Shown: positions 7,774-9,964 of the stretch, in pieces
Numbering within the stretch: the first letter of the stretch is position 1
How the letters are laid out: each line of letters begins with the position of its first letter
DNA from: Bacteroidales bacterium
GTDB taxonomy: Bacteria > Bacteroidota > Bacteroidia > Bacteroidales > Paludibacteraceae
Length of the DNA: 9,964 nucleotides
Direction: 5' to 3'
Assembly (NCBI GenBank): GCA_900769035.1
Contig: CAAGFD010000019.1
Coordinates: 1 to 9,964 of the forward strand
Position numbers and translations under genes: made by a program
The notes under the pieces: generated by a model
What the model was told of the DNA's origin: nothing
Database searches by the model: none
What the model saw: only the letters and a program-made list of their open reading frames with translations

Positions 7774-8586
7774 TTAATCCTTCCAATAATTGAAGAAATG
7801 ATGTACGGGACCGTGTCCGTGTCCTATATTATAATCCGCTCCGGCTGCTATGGCGGATTTAATAAATGTGTGACTGAGCGTTACTGCTTCGTCCAATTCT
7901 TTACCGAGTGCCAACATCGATGCTAATGCCGACGACATAGTGCATCCCGTGCCGTGCGTGTTTTTTGTATCTATTTTTTTCGACCCGAGAGTGAGTGTAC
8001 TTCCCGTCTCGTTATTGTAGAAGTAGTCGGTAATATATTCATCTTCAATATGCCCTGCTTTCAGTAATACCGATACGTTGTAGCGTTGTGCAATTTTTTT
8101 TGCGGCTTGCTCCATATTACCGGCTGATATTCTTTCATTGTCGAGTAGCACTTCGGCTTCAGGTATATTAGGCGTCACTACTCTGGCAAGCGGTAGTATA
8201 TTGCTTTTAATATATTCTATCGAATCGTTGGTAATGAGGGGGTTGCCTGATGTGGAAATCATTACCGGGTCTACCACGATATTCCTGTATTTGTGCGATT
8301 GAAAATAGTGGCAGATAACCTCCATAATCTCTTTAGAATGCAGCATACCGGTCTTTATTGCATCGGCTCCAAGGTCGCTCAGCACGCACTCTATCTGGTC
8401 GAGCACTATTTGTGGGGGTACCGAATGTATCGATTTTACATACTCCGTATTCTGTGCCGTTATGGCGGTGATTACCGATTCTGCATAGCATCCGCATGCT
8501 GATATCGTCTTGATATCCGCTTGTATTCCGGCTCCTCCTCCCGAGTCACTCCCGGCTATTGTCAATACCTTTCTATGTTCTTTCAT
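7774..8586 (-). CDS. thiD: Hydroxymethylpyrimidine/phosphomethylpyrimidine kinase
   Basis: Phosphorylates HMP and HMP-phosphate to HMP-diphosphate, the pyrimidine substrate that ThiE joins to the thiazole. The 270 aa have normal length and carry the ribokinase-fold signatures of ThiD: LTIAGSDSGGGAGIQADIKT (8-27), AITAQNT (41-47), KTGML (78-82), VVDPVMISTSGNPL (104-117), VTPNIPEAEVL (137-147), LLKAGH (174-179), and the anion-hole/catalytic HGTGC (211-215). It ends in GHGHGPVHHFFNYW, as many ThiD proteins do. An ATG at 8656-8658 would add 24 residues, but they resemble nothing in the family and would cross a promoter-like site at 8618-8625, so the ATG at 8584-8586 is preferred. It is divergent from thiSEG and leads a cluster with the nuclease, HD and lpxK genes. 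Confidence 0.95.
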   Translation of the reverse strand: MKEHRKVLTIAGSDSGGGAGIQADIKTISACGCYAESVITAITAQNTEYVKSIHSVPPQIVLDQIECVLSDLGADAIKTGMLHSKEIMEVICHYFQSHKYRNIVVDPVMISTSGNPLITNDSIEYIKSNILPLARVVTPNIPEAEVLLDNERISAGNMEQAAKKIAQRYNVSVLLKAGHIEDEYITDYFYNNETGSTLTLGSKKIDTKNTHGTGCTMSSALASMLALGKELDEAVTLSHTFIKSAIAAGADYNIGHGHGPVHHFFNYWKD

Positions 8587-8617
8587 CGATGGTTTAACAT
8601 ATACTTCTTCCAACTTG

Positions 8618-8625
8618 CAAATATA
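8618..8625 (-). promoter_or_regulatory. Probable promoter (-7 element) of thiD and the downstream cluster
   Basis: On the minus strand TATATTTG is an exact match to the Bacteroidota -7 consensus TAnnTTTG. Transcription would start near 8611, about 25 nt before the chosen thiD ATG. No convincing -33 element is seen at the expected spacing. The short leader has no room for a riboswitch. Confidence 0.5.
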
Positions 8626-8698
8626 ATACTTTTTTCTTATTAAATAATTGAGAGACATAACAATGTGAGGAATTTAAGGAAGTTTAACAAAAAATTTA

Positions 8699-8729
8699 AT
8701 TGAGATATGGTTAGTTTATGTTACTTTTG
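8699..8729 (+). promoter_or_regulatory. Promoter of the thiSEG operon
   Basis: TACTTTTG (8722-8729) matches TAnnTTTG exactly, and ATTG (8699-8702) lies 19 nt upstream, the usual -33 to -7 distance in Bacteroidota. The predicted transcription start, about 8732-8736, falls at the first bases of riboswitch stem P1, so the transcript would begin almost directly with the aptamer. The 307-bp gap 8587-8893 holds this promoter, the thiD promoter, the TPP aptamer and the terminator, and no gene. Confidence 0.75.
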
Positions 8730-8734
8730 CAGTG

Positions 8735-8823
8735 TCAAGAAGGGGTGCTATATAATTAATGTATATGGCTGAGATTATACTCTAATTACCTGATGCAGAC
8801 AATGCTGCTGTAGGGATTTTTGA
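8735..8823 (+). ncRNA. TPP riboswitch aptamer (THI element)
   Basis: Binds thiamine diphosphate in the nascent leader and lowers expression of the downstream thi genes. The conserved THI-box parts are present in order: GGGGTGC (8742-8748), CTGAGA (8769-8774), ACCTGATG (8788-8795), then the GCAG/CTGC stem (8795-8798 with 8805-8808) around ACAATG, and GTAGGGA (8810-8816). P1 can form from TCAAGAA (8735-8741) and TTTTTGA (8817-8823), 7 pairs with one G-U. P2 uses GGU 8744-8746 with ACC 8788-8790. P3 is the variable AT-rich hairpin 8749-8754/8760-8765. It sits directly upstream of thiS, as in other Bacteroidales thi operons. Confidence 0.96.
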
Positions 8824-8846
8824 TGTTTTTTTGAATATTAACTGCT

Positions 8847-8879
8847 CCTTCTACTTGATAAAAGTCAGAAGGTTTTTTT
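8847..8879 (+). terminator. Riboswitch-controlled intrinsic terminator before thiS
   Basis: CCTTCTACTT (8847-8856) pairs with AAGT (8862-8865) and AGAAGG (8867-8872), 10 pairs with C8866 bulged and a 5-nt loop, followed directly by seven T (8873-8879). It lies between the aptamer and thiS, 14 nt before the start codon. The CCTTCT arm is also complementary to AGAAGG in the aptamer's 5' edge (8738-8743), so an antiterminator can compete with it. This supports transcriptional attenuation: ligand bound, terminator forms, thiSEG off. Confidence 0.85.
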
Positions 8880-8893
8880 ATTTTTATTGAGAT

Positions 8894-9091
8894 ATGAAAT
8901 TAATAGTAAATGGCGAATCTGTAGAAAAAGATGTAAAATCGCTCGCTCAATTGCTGAAAACAATGGATATTCCGGAGCGCGGTGTGGCTGTTGCAGTCAA
9001 TAATTCTATGGTTTGCCGTGATAATTGGGCGGATTTTTCCCTTTCCGAGGGTGATAATATCTTAGTCATTAAAGCTGCTTGCGGAGGTTAG
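8894..9091 (+). CDS. thiS: Sulfur carrier protein ThiS
   Basis: A small ubiquitin-like protein whose C-terminus is adenylated by ThiF and converted to a thiocarboxylate, which donates sulfur to ThiG for thiazole formation. The 65 aa start MKLIVNGESVE, contain AVAVNNSMV and the family's EGDNILVIKAACGG ending, and finish in the essential Gly-Gly. The ATG at 8894 follows the terminator U-tract by 14 nt and has no Shine-Dalgarno sequence, which is normal in this phylum. It is the first gene of the riboswitch-controlled operon; thiE starts 4 nt after its TAG stop. Confidence 0.96.
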   Translation: MKLIVNGESVEKDVKSLAQLLKTMDIPERGVAVAVNNSMVCRDNWADFSLSEGDNILVIKAACGG

Positions 9092-9095
9092 TGTG

Positions 9096-9737
9096 ATGAG
9101 TTTTATTCGTGGTCGTAACTGGAGTAAATTACAGTTTATCACTCATGGCTCTTCTGCCGACGAAATCTTTAATGGTGCTCTCGATGTTCTTAATGGCGGT
9201 TGCCGTTGGGTACAGCTTCGTATGAAAAATTTCTCCGTGGAAGAAAAAATTTCTGTTGCCGAAAAGCTCCGTATCGAATGCCGTAATGCCGATGCCGTAA
9301 TGCTTATCGACGATGAGGTGGATATCGCCCGTCGCTTGCAACTGGATGGCGTGCATCTCGGTCTTAACGATATGCCTGTCAGCGAGGCTCGTAAAATTCT
9401 CGGTGATAAATTTATCATCGGTGGCACGGCAAATACACTTGAGCAGGCACAGCATCATATTTCTCTTGGGGCGGATTATCTCGGCATAGGTCCTTTCCGC
9501 TATACCGTTACAAAGCAAAATCTCAGTCCTATCCTCGGCATCGATGGCTATAAGCATATTATGTCGCACCGGGATATTATCACTGTGCCGGTGGTGGCTA
9601 TCGGTGGTATAGAAGTGTCGGATATCGATGAAATTATATCTACAGGCGTAGATGGTATTGCTGTGAGCGGTACCATCCTCAATGCTCCGAATCGAGTGGA
9701 GCAAACTCGTCTTATTATCAATACTTTGAATAAATAA
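9096..9737 (+). CDS. thiE: Thiamine-phosphate synthase
   Basis: Couples HMP-diphosphate (from ThiD) with thiazole phosphate to make thiamine monophosphate, releasing pyrophosphate. The 213 aa form one TIM barrel with WVQLRMKN (38-45), MLIDDEVDIA (69-78), VHLGLNDMP (86-94), IIGGTANT (107-114), LGIGPFRYTVTKQN (129-142), VVAIGGI (166-172) and GIAVSGTIL (187-195). The family usually reads VHLGQxDxP and LIINDxxDIA, so Leu90 and Asp72 are mild departures. The ATG at 9096 is preferred; an in-frame GTG at 9093 would add one residue. GGAGG inside the last codons of thiS lies just upstream and may help initiation. thiG begins 12 nt downstream. The protein could be a TenI-like homologue, but the operon position and diphosphate-binding motifs favour ThiE. 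Confidence 0.93.
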   Translation: MSFIRGRNWSKLQFITHGSSADEIFNGALDVLNGGCRWVQLRMKNFSVEEKISVAEKLRIECRNADAVMLIDDEVDIARRLQLDGVHLGLNDMPVSEARKILGDKFIIGGTANTLEQAQHHISLGADYLGIGPFRYTVTKQNLSPILGIDGYKHIMSHRDIITVPVVAIGGIEVSDIDEIISTGVDGIAVSGTILNAPNRVEQTRLIINTLNK

Positions 9738-9749
9738 ATACTGAATATT

Positions 9750-9964
9750 ATGGATAAATTAATTATTGCAGGTAAGGAATTCAATTCTCGTCTCTTCCTG
9801 GGTACGGGAAAATTCCAAGATAACGTTACGATGCAGAAGGCTATCAAAGCTTCCGGAGCAGAGATGGTTACCGTTGCCATGCGTCGTATAGAATTAAACG
9901 ATAGTAACGATGATATGTTACAGCATATCATTTCTCCTTCAATCCAATTGTTGCCGAATACTTC
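9750..9964 (+). CDS. thiG: Thiazole synthase, 5' part (cut by window end)
   Basis: Forms the thiazole phosphate ring from 1-deoxy-D-xylulose 5-phosphate, dehydroglycine and the ThiS thiocarboxylate. Only the first 71 codons are present and the frame is open to the window edge. They show LIIAGKEFNSRLFLGTGKF (4-22), the ThiG N-terminal signature, then SGAEMVTVAMRRI (35-47) and the start of the LLPNT motif (67-71), which continues as LLPNTSG in the family. It starts 12 nt after the thiE stop, so the two are co-transcribed. In other Bacteroidales thi operons thiC, thiH and thiF follow, and they would be expected beyond this window. Confidence 0.95.
   Translation, partial: MDKLIIAGKEFNSRLFLGTGKFQDNVTMQKAIKASGAEMVTVAMRRIELNDSNDDMLQHIISPSIQLLPNT

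Noticed and set aside
8587..8658. 24-residue N-terminal extension of thiD from the ATG at 8658
   Set aside because: The residues have no similarity to ThiD, and the -7 element TATATTTG at 8618-8625 lies inside the extension; ThiD normally begins close to the TIAGSDSGGGAG motif.
9129..9704. 191-aa minus-strand open frame antisense to thiE
   Set aside because: It is fully antisense to a well-supported thiE, has no recognisable motif, and no minus-strand promoter sits upstream.
1..9964. CRISPR arrays, tRNA or rRNA genes, insertion sequences, phage or defence genes
   Set aside because: I saw no regularly spaced repeats, transposase or integrase motifs, target-site duplications or tRNA-like cloverleaf sequence; coding density and gene content look like core chromosome.

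Overview
The window looks like an ordinary chromosomal segment of a Bacteroidota bacterium, most likely of the order Bacteroidales. Four things support this. The promoter-like sites match the Bacteroidota pattern (TAnnTTTG at -7, with a weak -33 element). Most starts lack a Shine-Dalgarno sequence. One secreted protein ends in what looks like a type IX secretion (T9SS) sorting domain. Methylmalonyl-CoA mutase is encoded as a separate small and large subunit, as in propionate-forming Bacteroidales. I cannot name a genus.

Layout. Positions 1-132 have no gene but hold a perfect 22-bp palindrome and a perfect 13-bp stem-loop, which is the likely terminator of the operon that follows. Positions 133-4196 (minus strand) are mutA-mutB, the two subunits of B12-dependent methylmalonyl-CoA mutase, with a good promoter just upstream of mutA. 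Positions 4419-8586 (minus strand) are four tightly packed genes read in the order thiD, secreted endonuclease, HD-domain hydrolase, lpxK. The gaps are 17 nt, a 1-nt TAATG overlap, and 18 nt, so they are probably one transcript. Positions 8587-8893 form a divergent control region: a minus-strand promoter for thiD, a plus-strand promoter, a TPP riboswitch and an intrinsic terminator. Positions 8894-9964 (plus strand) are thiS, thiE and the first part of thiG, cut by the window end.

How the genes work together. mutAB interconverts succinyl-CoA and methylmalonyl-CoA, the step that leads to propionate in fermenting Bacteroidales. thiS, thiE and thiG make and join the thiazole half of thiamine, and thiD supplies the pyrimidine half. 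Only the thiSEG side carries a visible TPP riboswitch. Its sequence allows a complete three-state switch: the P1 5' strand can pair either within the aptamer or with the 5' arm of the terminator. The nuclease, HD protein and LpxK are not a recognised pathway. Nuclease and HD protein could belong to nucleotide scavenging, and LpxK makes lipid A.

I did not find a convincing undescribed system. The points most worth a second look are the riboswitch antiterminator geometry, thiD lying outside riboswitch control in an envelope/nuclease gene cluster, the Cys-rich linker in MutA, and the palindrome at the left edge.
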